A stretch of 64,000 nt of DNA from Bacteroidales bacterium. Its GTDB lineage: Bacteria > Bacteroidota > Bacteroidia > Bacteroidales > P3. The stretch is taken from the NCBI GenBank assembly GCA_017480145.1, contig JAFVBF010000034.1, positions 1 through 64,000 on the forward strand, read 5' to 3'. Within the stretch, counting starts at the first letter, position 1. The number at the start of each line of letters is the position of its first letter. Position numbers and translations under genes: made by a program. Below the pieces are notes generated by a model. That model was not told the DNA's origin, made no database searches, and saw nothing but the letters and a program-made list of their open reading frames with translations. Shown here one piece after another: positions 8,057 through 16,979 of this stretch.

Positions 8057-9514
8057 ATGAAGCACATAAAATTTAACATTCTATTCCTCGCCTGCATGGT
8101 AGGCCTACAGCCCTCCAATGCACAGAGCACCACGGAATTGGATCGCATTGTAAAGAATGTCAGCAGAGAAGATTGCATGGCACACGCAGAGTTGTCGGTT
8201 TGCGTGTATAACATCACGCAGGGACGCGATGTGTACAAATTCAACGAACAGCGTTCGATGATGCCAGCCTCTATGAGCAAGATATTTACTACCGCTATTG
8301 CATTCGACCAGCTCGGAGGAGACTTCCGCTTCAAGACCACGATAGCCTATGATGGCAATATCGATGCCTCTGGCGTACTGGAAGGCAACATCTACATCAT
8401 TGGAGGAGGAGACCCTCTTCTGGGTTCTTACCGCTATCGACAGACCACGCCCGACTCTGTTTTCAACGCCTGGTACAAGGCTCTGGCAAAAGAAGGCATA
8501 AGAAAGGTAACGGGACGCATTCTCTATGACCAATCCATTTTTGACAATGCCATGCTACACGACACTTGGCAATGGGGCGATATTGGCAACTACTATGGCA
8601 CCGGCATCTGCGGACTGAACTTTCATGAGAATATGTATTTTGCCTATTTCAATGCAGGTACGCGGCTGGGACACCCGGCCCAACTGGATCGCATAGAACC
8701 TAACAATCTTAACATCCGCAACACCAACGAAGTAATCACAGGTGCAGAACACTCTGGAGACCAAGTCATCATTTATGGAGACCCTGCAAGCAATGTGCGC
8801 CTATACAGAGGTTCGGTACCCCTTGGCGTACGCAACTTCTCCATTCGGGGAGCTCTGCCTACCCCAGCGACCACCTGCGCCGAAATGTTCTCAACCTACC
8901 TGCGCAAAAGAGGGATAAACATATCATCCAGCACGAAAGAGGTCTTCTCAACCCCCAAAGACGTACACATACTACTGGAATACTATTCTAACACCTATTC
9001 AGTGTTGGCACAATACATCAACCGTACCAGCAACAATATGTATGCCGAGTGCGTGTTCAAATATCTTGGATTCCTGCGCTATGGCAAAGGAACTTTCGCC
9101 AACGGAGCCAAGGTCATAGAATCCTTTTTCAAAAACCATAACCTTGACACACGTGGCGTACGCATCGTTGATGGATGCGGCCTTTCGCGCTTCAACCTTG
9201 TCACAAGCAACTTCACCTGTCGTTTTCTTTCAGAGATATCAAACAACCTTCTATTTGACGACTTTATCAAAACCATGGCCGTGGCAGGCAAAAACGGAAC
9301 GGCTCGCAATCTGCTGACCAATCTGCCCAGCGACGTAAAGGTATATGTGAAAAGTGGAACCATGACCGGAATAAAAAGTTACTGCGGCTATGTGAACAAT
9401 GCCCAAGGAGACCAACTATGCTTCTGCGTCATGAGCAATAACCACGAATGTGCCCCATCTTCAATCACCCGACAGATGGAGACAATACTCAATCAGATTG
9501 CACTGCTTAAGTAA
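8057..9514 (+). CDS. dacB: D-alanyl-D-alanine carboxypeptidase/endopeptidase (PBP4 type)
   Basis: 485 residues from the ATG at 8057, which begins a proper signal peptide (MKHIKFNILFLACMVGLQPS then NAQ). A TTG at 8036 would add seven basic residues and is less likely. The class C penicillin-binding motifs are present: SMSK in MPASMSKIFTT (about residue 72), a SNNMYAE motif of SxN type, and KSGT near residue 432. The enzyme trims or cleaves D-Ala peptide cross-links in peptidoglycan in the periplasm. It is the last gene of the operon, followed by the strong hairpin at 9718-9775. Confidence 0.95.
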   Translation: MKHIKFNILFLACMVGLQPSNAQSTTELDRIVKNVSREDCMAHAELSVCVYNITQGRDVYKFNEQRSMMPASMSKIFTTAIAFDQLGGDFRFKTTIAYDGNIDASGVLEGNIYIIGGGDPLLGSYRYRQTTPDSVFNAWYKALAKEGIRKVTGRILYDQSIFDNAMLHDTWQWGDIGNYYGTGICGLNFHENMYFAYFNAGTRLGHPAQLDRIEPNNLNIRNTNEVITGAEHSGDQVIIYGDPASNVRLYRGSVPLGVRNFSIRGALPTPATTCAEMFSTYLRKRGINISSSTKEVFSTPKDVHILLEYYSNTYSVLAQYINRTSNNMYAECVFKYLGFLRYGKGTFANGAKVIESFFKNHNLDTRGVRIVDGCGLSRFNLVTSNFTCRFLSEISNNLLFDDFIKTMAVAGKNGTARNLLTNLPSDVKVYVKSGTMTGIKSYCGYVNNAQGDQLCFCVMSNNHECAPSSITRQMETILNQIALLK

Positions 9515-9717
9515 ACGCAGCCCTCCCTTTAATTAATTTATAAGACAATGCCGTAGGCCAAAGCCTATGACAGCAGCAAACTCATCCTACATATCTAATT
9601 AATTGAAGGAGGATACTTTGGTGAAAATTCTCACATAAAAGAAATAGAGTACTGCCATCACATTTTCCAAAAAGTTAGATACAACGTTCTAAAAGCGTTG
9701 CAATATAAAAAAAACTC

Positions 9718-9775
9718 ATGGGATAAAGAGCGGGAGGCTGCGATTCAAATCGCAGCCTCCCGCTCTTTATCCCAT
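9718..9775. terminator. Bidirectional terminator between dacB and mreB
   Basis: ATGGGATAAAGAGCGGGAGG and onward pairs with the matching right arm ending CTTTATCCCAT, giving a stem of about 27 base pairs with a 4-base loop. An A-run precedes it on the plus strand, supplying the U-tract for minus-strand transcripts. The converging genes dacB and mreB both end here. The 9515-9717 space before it holds no supported gene. Confidence 0.9.
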
Positions 9776-9791
9776 ATTAATATTATTTCGA

Positions 9792-10817
9792 CTATCGAAT
9801 CAAGAAGGCAAACTTATCAAAGTTCTTAAGGGCAATGCCTGTACCACGAGCCACAGCACGTAGAGGATCATCGGCAATATGAACCTCCAGATTAGTCTTA
9901 GAGGCAATTCGACGATCAAGACCACGAAGCATAGAGCCACCGCCTGCCAAGAAGATACCCGTACGATAGATGTCGGCAGCCAGTTCGGGAGGCGTAGCCC
10001 CCAATGTGTCAAGAATTGCCTGTTCTATACGGGTGATCGACTTGTCCAAAGCATAAGCCACCTCTTTGTAGGAAATCTGCACCTGTTTGGGCAAACCCGT
10101 AACAATATCACGGCCCAGGGTGGAGAAAGGCTCTGGTTCCTCGTCCAACTCGGAGAGTGCAGACCCGACCTTGATTTTCACTTCCTCAGCAGTACGCAGA
10201 CCAATCGCCATACTGTGATTGGAACGCATGTAATCAACAATGTTCTCATTAAACTCGTCACCTGCGATTCGTACGGAATTGTTACACACGATGCCACCGA
10301 GAGAAATGACAGCTATTTCCGAAGTACCGCCTCCGATGTCCACCACTATGTGTCCCTCTGGACGCAGCACATCGATGCCAATGCCTATAGCGGCAGCCAT
10401 GGGTTCATGAATCATACGAATCTCTTTGGCACCAGCCTGCTGTGCAGCTTCACGCACCGCTCTCTCCTCAACATTGGTAATGCCAGAGGGAATGCAAATG
10501 ACCATGCGAAGTGACGGAGGCAGAATGGCTCGATTAACGTTGGCCATGCCAATAAGTTCGCGAATGAGATGTTGAGCCATCTCGTAATCAGCGATAACAC
10601 CATTTTTCAACGGACGAACCGTCTCTATGATTTCACTGCTGTTCTTACCCTCCATGTTTTTGGCATCGGTACCAACAGCCATGATTTTATTGGTTTTCTT
10701 GTCTATGGCAACCACCGATGGTTCATCAATAACCACCTGATCATTGTAGATAACAATGGAGTTGGCCGTGCCAAGGTCCATTGCCAATTCTCTGTTAAAA
10801 AAGGAAAAAAGTCCCAT
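9792..10817 (-). CDS. mreB: Rod shape-determining protein MreB
   Basis: 341 residues, MGLFSFFNRELAMDLGTANS at the start with the actin-fold phosphate-1 loop DLGTANS. DIGGGTSEIAVISLGG (phosphate 2) and FLAGGGSMLRGLD (adenosine motif) follow. The N-terminal amphipathic sequence suits membrane binding. MreB filaments guide side-wall peptidoglycan synthesis. purH lies 36 bases upstream in the same orientation. mreC and mreD, which normally follow mreB, are absent: the gene is followed directly by a terminator and the converging dacB. Confidence 0.98.
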   Translation of the reverse strand: MGLFSFFNRELAMDLGTANSIVIYNDQVVIDEPSVVAIDKKTNKIMAVGTDAKNMEGKNSSEIIETVRPLKNGVIADYEMAQHLIRELIGMANVNRAILPPSLRMVICIPSGITNVEERAVREAAQQAGAKEIRMIHEPMAAAIGIGIDVLRPEGHIVVDIGGGTSEIAVISLGGIVCNNSVRIAGDEFNENIVDYMRSNHSMAIGLRTAEEVKIKVGSALSELDEEPEPFSTLGRDIVTGLPKQVQISYKEVAYALDKSITRIEQAILDTLGATPPELAADIYRTGIFLAGGGSMLRGLDRRIASKTNLEVHIADDPLRAVARGTGIALKNFDKFAFLIR

Positions 10818-10853
10818 ATTTCTAAATCAATAAATATTACCTAAAAGATGCCA

Positions 10854-12380
10854 TTAATGCTTAAAGTGACGCTTACCCGTGATAGCCATGCCCATTTGAT
10901 GTTGCTCACAGTAGTCTATGGAATCCTGATCATGGATAGAGCCACCTGGATGGGCCACGGCAATAATGCCTGCCTCATGAGCAATTTCGACACAATCGGG
11001 GAAAGGGAAGAAAGCATCTGAAGCCATGACGGCACCATTAAGGTCAAACCCAAACGACTGGGCCTTGGCAATGGCCTGACGCAGAGCATCAACACGAGAG
11101 GTCTGACCCGTGCCTGAAGCACAGAGCTGACGATTCTTGGCCAACACAATAGCATTAGACTTGGTGTGTTTAACCACAATGGTGGCGAAAGCCAAATCAG
11201 CAGCCTGTTCAGCACTTATAGGAGTAGAGGTAACACTCTGTGCCATATCGGATGCTACCGGAACCACGGTATCGCGGTCTTGAACTAAAACTCCATTCAA
11301 CACACTGCGGAACTGGCGGTCATGCATCTTGAACTCATTCCGTTTCAAAATGATGCGATTCTTCTTGCCTTTCAGGATTTCCAAAGCGTCAGCATCGTAG
11401 TCGGGAGCAATACATACCTCAAAGAATATTTTATGCATTTCTTCTGCCACGTCTTTCGTGATGGAACGATTGGTGATAAGCACACCTCCGAAAGCGGAGA
11501 CGGGATCGCCTGCCAAAGCATCCTTCCAAGCCTGAAGAAGCGTATCGCGCGAGGCTATGCCACAGGCATTGTTGTGCTTGAGAATAGCAAAAGTGGTATC
11601 AGAAAAATCGTCGATGAGACAGCAGGCCGCATCAATATCTCCAATATTGTTGTAAGAGATTTCTTTACCATTAAGTTTGGTGAAACAGGCGTCAAGGTCG
11701 CCGAAATAATAGCCTTTCTGATGGGGATTTTCGCCATAGCGAAGCACATTGGCCTGACGGCTGCTGGCCTTGAAGGCATCCAATTGCTCAACGCGGTTGA
11801 AGTAATTGAAGATAGCCGTGTCATAGTGAGAACTGACACTAAACGCATAAGCAGCAAAACGACGACGCTGTTCGAGCGAGGTTTCGCCCTCCTGGCGAGT
11901 GTAAATGTCTAAAAACTCCTGATAATGCTCCACAGCGGGAACAATGACTACATCTTTATAATTCTTAGCCGCCGCACGGATAAGCGAGATTCCTCCGATA
12001 TCAATTTTTTCGATGATGTCCTGTTCTGCCGCATCGGAAGCCACCGTTTGCTCGAAAGGATAGAGATCCACAATGACCAAGTCTATCTCGGGAATCTCAT
12101 ACTCCTTGAGCTGCTCGCCATCAGAGAAGATGTCACGGCGACTGAGGATTCCGCCAAACACCTTGGGGTGCAGCGTCTTAACACGGCCACCCAAGATTGA
12201 GGGATATCCCGTCAGTGACTCTACTGCAATAGGCTCAATGCCAAGATCATGAATGAATTTGTATGTTCCACCTGTAGAATAGATGGTTACACCTTGTTTG
12301 TCGAGAGCACGAACGATGTCTTCCAAGCCATCCTTGTAGAAGACTGATATCAGTGCTGACTTAATTTTTTTTCCAGCCAT
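10854..12380 (-). CDS. purH: Bifunctional AICAR formyltransferase/IMP cyclohydrolase
   Basis: 508 residues. The N-terminal cyclohydrolase (MGS-like) domain starts KKIKSALISVFYKDGLEDIV and includes the YSTGGTYKFI segment. The C-terminal formyltransferase domain holds LRYGENPHQKGYYFGD, KHNNACGIAS and the closing HPGGSIHDQDSIDYCEQ and GMAITGKRHFKH. It catalyses the last two steps of purine synthesis, AICAR to FAICAR to IMP. It sits 64 bases after pfkA and 36 bases before mreB, so a pfkA-purH-mreB transcript is likely. No separate promoter is clear in front of it. Confidence 0.97.
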   Translation of the reverse strand: MAGKKIKSALISVFYKDGLEDIVRALDKQGVTIYSTGGTYKFIHDLGIEPIAVESLTGYPSILGGRVKTLHPKVFGGILSRRDIFSDGEQLKEYEIPEIDLVIVDLYPFEQTVASDAAEQDIIEKIDIGGISLIRAAAKNYKDVVIVPAVEHYQEFLDIYTRQEGETSLEQRRRFAAYAFSVSSHYDTAIFNYFNRVEQLDAFKASSRQANVLRYGENPHQKGYYFGDLDACFTKLNGKEISYNNIGDIDAACCLIDDFSDTTFAILKHNNACGIASRDTLLQAWKDALAGDPVSAFGGVLITNRSITKDVAEEMHKIFFEVCIAPDYDADALEILKGKKNRIILKRNEFKMHDRQFRSVLNGVLVQDRDTVVPVASDMAQSVTSTPISAEQAADLAFATIVVKHTKSNAIVLAKNRQLCASGTGQTSRVDALRQAIAKAQSFGFDLNGAVMASDAFFPFPDCVEIAHEAGIIAVAHPGGSIHDQDSIDYCEQHQMGMAITGKRHFKH

Positions 12381-12444
12381 AATATTCGTTTGATTACTTA
12401 TTTGTATTGCAATTTATTGAATGAGTATAGACAGTCCCGTTAGG

Positions 12445-13545
12445 TCAGTCTCCGAAGGAGATGCCGAGTCCTTTGGCCGTATGAACCAGCTGGCTATTTA
12501 TACCAACCAAATTTTGTTCGCGGACGGCTTCCTCAAGCGGAATACCTACCACATCGGGATGATGGTAGGCGACCATCTGTCCGAAGCGACCTTCAAGCAC
12601 AAACTCCATGGCTTTCACCCCGAACTCAGAAGCCAGAACACGGTCAAAGGCAATAGGGGTACCGCCACGCTGGAGATGTCCCAAAATTGTGTAGCGAATG
12701 TCATGTTCAACCCCAGCAGCCTTCAGGTCGTCGGCTAACTGCTCGCCGATACCGCCCAGCTTGATATGCTGATATCCCACTTCACCTGTTTCGACCCCGG
12801 TAACACCGCCGCCAACAGGAACCGCACCTTCGGCCACGACGATGATACAATAGCCACGACGCTTGTTGTAGCGCTGTTCGATCTTTTCCTTAATTTTATG
12901 GATGTCATAGGGTATCTCGGGGATGACACACACATCAGCCCCACCAGCTATAGCACTATGCAACGCTATCCATCCAGCATCGCGCCCCATAACCTCTACG
13001 ATAAATACACGATTGTGAGAGGCAGCCGTGGTGACAAGTTTGTCAATGGCCTCCGTGCATATCTGCACGGCTGTTTGGAATCCGAACGTATAGTCCGTAA
13101 GTGAGAGATCATTGTCTATGGTTTTGGGGACGCCAACAACATTCAATCCTTTTTTTGATAGGCCAAGAGAGATGCGTTGCGAACCATCGCCACCGATATT
13201 GATGACAGCATCAATACCCATATAGCCTAATTTGCGTATCATCTCGTCACTGCGGTCAACGCTAATCCAACTACCATCATGCTGACGAACGGGCCACTCA
13301 AACGGGCCTCCCTTATTCGTGGTTCCAAGAATCGTACCTCCCTGAATCTGAAGTCCTTCTACGGATTTTTCATCCAAAACAACGACTTCTGTAGGCTCAC
13401 GCAACACGCCATTGAAAGACTCAATGCAGCCCACAACCTCCCAGTCTCGCTCCTGAGAGGCACGTTTCACGATACCACGTATTACGGCGTTCAGTCCGGG
13501 GCAATCTCCACCACCAGTCAAAACCATAACTCTTTTCAGTGCCAT
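12445..13545 (-). CDS. pfkA: 6-phosphofructokinase
   Basis: 366 residues from the ATG at 13545 (MALKRVMVLTGGGDCPGLNA); the open frame runs on upstream but without PFK sequence. Family motifs are GGGDCPGLNAVIRG, INIGGDGSQR, PKTIDNDLSLTDYTFGFQTA and GRDAGWIALHS. It phosphorylates fructose 6-phosphate in glycolysis. Gly in GGDGS is the residue of ATP-dependent enzymes, whereas Lys in PKTIDND is seen in PPi enzymes and in some ATP-dependent actinobacterial ones. On that basis ATP is the more likely donor. A Bacteroidota promoter lies about 65 bases upstream, and purH follows. Confidence 0.93.
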   Translation of the reverse strand: MALKRVMVLTGGGDCPGLNAVIRGIVKRASQERDWEVVGCIESFNGVLREPTEVVVLDEKSVEGLQIQGGTILGTTNKGGPFEWPVRQHDGSWISVDRSDEMIRKLGYMGIDAVINIGGDGSQRISLGLSKKGLNVVGVPKTIDNDLSLTDYTFGFQTAVQICTEAIDKLVTTAASHNRVFIVEVMGRDAGWIALHSAIAGGADVCVIPEIPYDIHKIKEKIEQRYNKRRGYCIIVVAEGAVPVGGGVTGVETGEVGYQHIKLGGIGEQLADDLKAAGVEHDIRYTILGHLQRGGTPIAFDRVLASEFGVKAMEFVLEGRFGQMVAYHHPDVVGIPLEEAVREQNLVGINSQLVHTAKGLGISFGD

Positions 13546-13610
13546 ACGGATATTGTTTACTATATGAAAAACAAAACAATAACATTCCCGCCCTAAAATG
13601 GCAGGAAAAA

Positions 13611-13618
13611 CAAATATA
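13611..13618 (-). promoter_or_regulatory. Promoter for pfkA
   Basis: On the minus strand this reads TATATTTG, an exact TAnnTTTG, after a T-run and before TTTTTC. The start of transcription would be near 13604, about 60 bases before the pfkA ATG. Confidence 0.65.
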
Positions 13619-13690
13619 CAAAAAATCATTAAATTAAAATCATAAAAGAGTGTGCCACAAATATGTAAAACGATTATCACAAACAAACAT

Positions 13691-13808
13691 CCTGTGGTTG
13701 GGGACATGGCGAGAGAGGGGCAACAAAGTGTTGATGAGGGCATGGCACGAGCTGCATTTTGCCATGTCCCTGCGCAACAACAAAAAAAAGCATCATTCAA
13801 CCCACAGG
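13691..13808. other. Nested inverted repeat, possible structured RNA
   Basis: Inner arms GGGACATGGC (13701-13710) and GCCATGTCCC (13761-13770) are exact complements. Abutting them on the left, CCTGTGGTTG (13691-13700) pairs with CAACCCACAGG (13798-13808) with one bulged base. A small hairpin CAACA-AAG-TGTTG (13721-13733) sits in the loop. It occupies the otherwise gene-free 13546-13957 interval between divergent pfkA and the metallo-hydrolase gene. It may be a small RNA or a mobile repeat, and the orientation is unknown. Confidence 0.4.
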
Positions 13809-13869
13809 GATTATTGCCCATTCCTCATCTATTTTAACGTTTTTTGAGGATTAACAACAAAATAAAAAG

Positions 13870-13877
13870 TACTTTTG
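13870..13877 (+). promoter_or_regulatory. Promoter for the metallo-hydrolase gene
   Basis: TACTTTTG followed by CGG matches TAnnTTTG, with a TTTG at 13843-13846 as a loosely spaced -33 box. Transcription would begin near 13884, which supports the ATG at 13958 over the earlier in-frame ATG at 13844. Confidence 0.65.
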
Positions 13878-13957
13878 CGGATGGCATTGAGAACTTAAAA
13901 CTCAAAACAAAAATTGGCAAAAAAGCCACTATTTCAGAACACAAAACGCACGCTCTC

Positions 13958-15358
13958 ATGAAATTGCAATTTATGGGTGCTGCCCAAGAGGTAACGGGCA
14001 GCAAACATCTAATCACAACCAAGAAAGGCTTAAAAATACTGCTGGACTGCGGTATGTATCAAGGCAAAGGCTTAGAGACAGACGCAATGAATCGAGATTT
14101 GGGATTTGACCCTAAAGAAATTGATTATCTGATTCTCTCGCACGCCCACATAGACCACTCGGGACTAATACCCTACATCTATAAATTAGGTTTCAACGGG
14201 ACTGTGCTATGCACCCCCGCCACACGAGACCTATGCGCCATCATGCTGGCCGATGCAGGTCGAATCCAGGAAAGCGACACCACGACATTCAACAAGAAAC
14301 GGCAAAATCAAGGACTGCCACCCGTGGAGCCCATCTACACCATGCAGGATGCCCAAGCCTGCATGAACTGTTTTATCAGTGTCCCCTATCATCGCCCTTT
14401 TAATATCGAAGGAGAAGTGACGGTGGAATTTTTCGATACAGGCCACATTTTAGGCAGTTCATGCGTATATTTGGAAGTGAAAGAGGGACGAAAAACCATC
14501 AAAATTGGATTTACTGGAGACATCGGACGTTACAACAAACGTATTTTAAAAGACCCCGAGCCATTCCCCCAAGTGGACTACCTGCTCATGGAATCCACAT
14601 ACGGAGACAGACTGCATACCTCTTTAGACAACGCTGAGCAAGAACTGCTCATGGCAGTGTTGGACACCTGTACAAAGAAACGTGGCAAACTGATTATTCC
14701 GAGTTTTGCCATAGGACGAGCTCAGGAAATTATCTATGCCTTGAACCGGCTGCACAATGACGGCCTACTACCCGACATTGACGTATTTGTGGACAGCCCC
14801 CTAAGTGTGTCAGCCACCAACATCATGCGACTACACACAGAGTGCTTTAATGATGAAATCGTGGAATACATGAAGATCGATCCCGACCCATTCGGATTCG
14901 ACCGTCTTCAATACGTGCAATCTGTAGAAGCCTCTAAGGCACTGAATGTCAGAAATAAGACATGCATCATCATCTCGGCTTCGGGAATGATGGAGGCTGG
15001 ACGCGTGAAACACCACATAGCCAACAACATAGAGAACCCACGGACAACAATACTGTGCGTGGGCTACTGCGAACCAAAGACATTGGGAGCAAAAATCATG
15101 CGTGGAGACAAAACAGTGAGTATCTTTGGTCGCCCCTATGAGGTTCGCTGCGACCTGCGGCGCATCGACTCCCTTTCGGGTCATGCCGATTACCACGAAA
15201 TGATGCAATACATCGGCTGCCAAAATAAAAAGAAACTGAAGAAAATATTCTTGGTGCATGGCGAAGAGGAGACCCAATCACACTTCATGCAAACCCTGCT
15301 TGACGAAGGGTATAAAGACGTGAATATTCCAGCACTCCGCGATGTGATAGAACTGTAA
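13958..15358 (+). CDS. MBL-fold beta-CASP metallo-hydrolase, predicted RNA-processing nuclease
   Basis: 466 residues from ATG 13958 (MKLQFMGAAQEVTGSKHLI), the family's normal N-terminus. Zinc motifs are LSHAHIDHSGL (HxHxDH), FDTGHILGS and GFTGDIGR, with MESTYGDR as the next signature. The beta-CASP part contains IIPSFAIGRAQE, ISASGMMEAGR and SLSGHADYHE (the closing His). The fold is that of CPSF73/YSH1-type RNA nucleases. Bacterial members of this length are usually assigned to RNA metabolism, without a firm substrate. The earlier in-frame ATG at 13844 lies before the predicted transcript start. cstA follows 51 bases downstream. Confidence 0.92.
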   Translation: MKLQFMGAAQEVTGSKHLITTKKGLKILLDCGMYQGKGLETDAMNRDLGFDPKEIDYLILSHAHIDHSGLIPYIYKLGFNGTVLCTPATRDLCAIMLADAGRIQESDTTTFNKKRQNQGLPPVEPIYTMQDAQACMNCFISVPYHRPFNIEGEVTVEFFDTGHILGSSCVYLEVKEGRKTIKIGFTGDIGRYNKRILKDPEPFPQVDYLLMESTYGDRLHTSLDNAEQELLMAVLDTCTKKRGKLIIPSFAIGRAQEIIYALNRLHNDGLLPDIDVFVDSPLSVSATNIMRLHTECFNDEIVEYMKIDPDPFGFDRLQYVQSVEASKALNVRNKTCIIISASGMMEAGRVKHHIANNIENPRTTILCVGYCEPKTLGAKIMRGDKTVSIFGRPYEVRCDLRRIDSLSGHADYHEMMQYIGCQNKKKLKKIFLVHGEEETQSHFMQTLLDEGYKDVNIPALRDVIEL

Positions 15359-15409
15359 GACTATGGCAAAAAAGGGCACCCTATAAGCAAGGTGTAAAAC
15401 AAGAATATC

Positions 15410-16903
15410 ATGATTTCCTTTTTCACAGCTATCGTACTACTACTTCTGGGTTACGCCATCTATTCACGCATTATTGAACGCGTGGTAGGGTTGAACACCC
15501 AGCGCAAAACACCTGCCGTTAAACACCCCGATGGAGTGGACTATGTCCCCATGAAACCGTGGCGTATTTTTCTAATCCAATTTTTAAATATTGCAGGTGT
15601 AGGCCCCATCTGTGGAGCCATCATGGGAGCAAAGTTTGGCACAGCCTCATATCTGTGGATTGTTTTGGGCTGTGTGTTTGCTGGTGCGGTACACGACTAC
15701 ATCTCAGGAGTACTATCCATACGAAAAAATGGAGCATCGTTGCCAGAAATACACGGGTACTATCTTGGCCCAAGGATACGCAAAGCAATGATTCTCATTA
15801 CTATTTTTCTACTATTGCTCACAGGAGCAGTGTTTGTCAATACCCCCGCCACACTGATACAAAACATATATGCACCAAATAGCAATATCTACCTGTGGGT
15901 AACACTGATTTTCCTTTATTATCTGGTAGCCTCAGTAGTCCCAATAGACAAACTGATTGGCCGCATATATCCTGTATTTGGATTCATTCTGATTACTTCG
16001 GCACTGCTGCTATTAGGCGCCATAATCGTTGAACGTCCCCACATACCAGAACTATGGGAGGCAATATCTAACCAGCATCCTAATGCAGCCTCGCAGCCCA
16101 TTTTCCCAATGATGTTTGTAAGCATCGCCTGCGGAGCCATTAGCGGATTTCATGCGACGCAATCTCCCCTTATGGCCCGCTGCATGACACACGAGAGACA
16201 GGCACGCCCTATTTTCTATGGCCCCATGATTGTAGAGGGCATCGTAGCACTCATATGGGCCGCCATTGCAGCCTATTTCTTCCACGACCATCCAGAGCTG
16301 TGCATAGGGAAAGATGGCCCCGCCATGGTGGGTGTAATCTCTAATTACTGGTTTGGCCCCGCCATCGTAACGTTCATCACACTGGGAGTCATCTGTGCAG
16401 CCATCACTTCTGGCGACACTGCCCTGCGCTCGGCGCGTCTCATCGTGGCCGACGTGATTCACTATGACCAACGCCCCGTAAAGAACCGGTCAGTAATAGC
16501 ATCTGCAATTTTTGCCATCACCGCAGCCCTACTGGTATTTTCCATGGCCAACAAAGATGGATTTGAAAGCATTTGGCACTATTTTGGCTGGACCAACCAG
16601 TTGCTGGCCACAATAACACTATGGACACTGACTTGTTACCTTTACTGGAAAGGTAGGCAACAATGGTTCACCATTATTCCCGCACTATTCATGACTATGG
16701 TGACCGGTAGTTTCCTCTTTGTGGCCGAGACCGAAGGTCTGGGACGCTATATCCCACGAGAAATAGGTTATTGCATTGGAGCTGTTATCACAACATTTGT
16801 TTTCTTTTGCTATCTACGCTGGACACACGTATTCAAGAGACGTCAAGATGGATTTCATTCTACCAAAGGCGTGGCAAAAAAACGACTGACAGGGGACAAA
16901 TAA
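15410..16903 (+). CDS. cstA: Carbon starvation protein CstA family transporter
   Basis: 497 residues with many membrane segments. The CstA signature is clear: DGVDYVPMKPWRIFLIQFLNIAGVGPICGAIMG, AGAVHDYISGVLSIRKNGASLPE, GFHATQSPLMARCM and SGDTALRSARLIVAD. CstA proteins take up pyruvate or peptides during carbon limitation. The length is that of the shorter form, compared with about 700 residues in Escherichia coli. It follows the metallo-hydrolase gene by 51 bases with no promoter in between. The substrate in this phylum is uncertain. Confidence 0.93.
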   Translation: MISFFTAIVLLLLGYAIYSRIIERVVGLNTQRKTPAVKHPDGVDYVPMKPWRIFLIQFLNIAGVGPICGAIMGAKFGTASYLWIVLGCVFAGAVHDYISGVLSIRKNGASLPEIHGYYLGPRIRKAMILITIFLLLLTGAVFVNTPATLIQNIYAPNSNIYLWVTLIFLYYLVASVVPIDKLIGRIYPVFGFILITSALLLLGAIIVERPHIPELWEAISNQHPNAASQPIFPMMFVSIACGAISGFHATQSPLMARCMTHERQARPIFYGPMIVEGIVALIWAAIAAYFFHDHPELCIGKDGPAMVGVISNYWFGPAIVTFITLGVICAAITSGDTALRSARLIVADVIHYDQRPVKNRSVIASAIFAITAALLVFSMANKDGFESIWHYFGWTNQLLATITLWTLTCYLYWKGRQQWFTIIPALFMTMVTGSFLFVAETEGLGRYIPREIGYCIGAVITTFVFFCYLRWTHVFKRRQDGFHSTKGVAKKRLTGDK

Positions 16904-16934
16904 CTTTGCCCTCTACCGATTCATTCTTTTTTTG

Positions 16935-16942
16935 TATTTTTG
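16935..16942 (+). promoter_or_regulatory. Promoter for the secreted repeat protein
   Basis: TATTTTTG followed by CAGG matches TAnnTTTG, after a T-run. Transcription would start near 16949, supporting the ATG at 16980. No -33 box is found at the usual distance. Confidence 0.6.
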
Positions 16943-16979
16943 CAGGCACGATTATCGTACACATAACACAAAGGTCAAT

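Noticed and set aside
13844..13957. N-terminal extension of the beta-CASP protein
   Set aside because: The predicted transcript starts near 13884, and the family N-terminus begins at the ATG at 13958.
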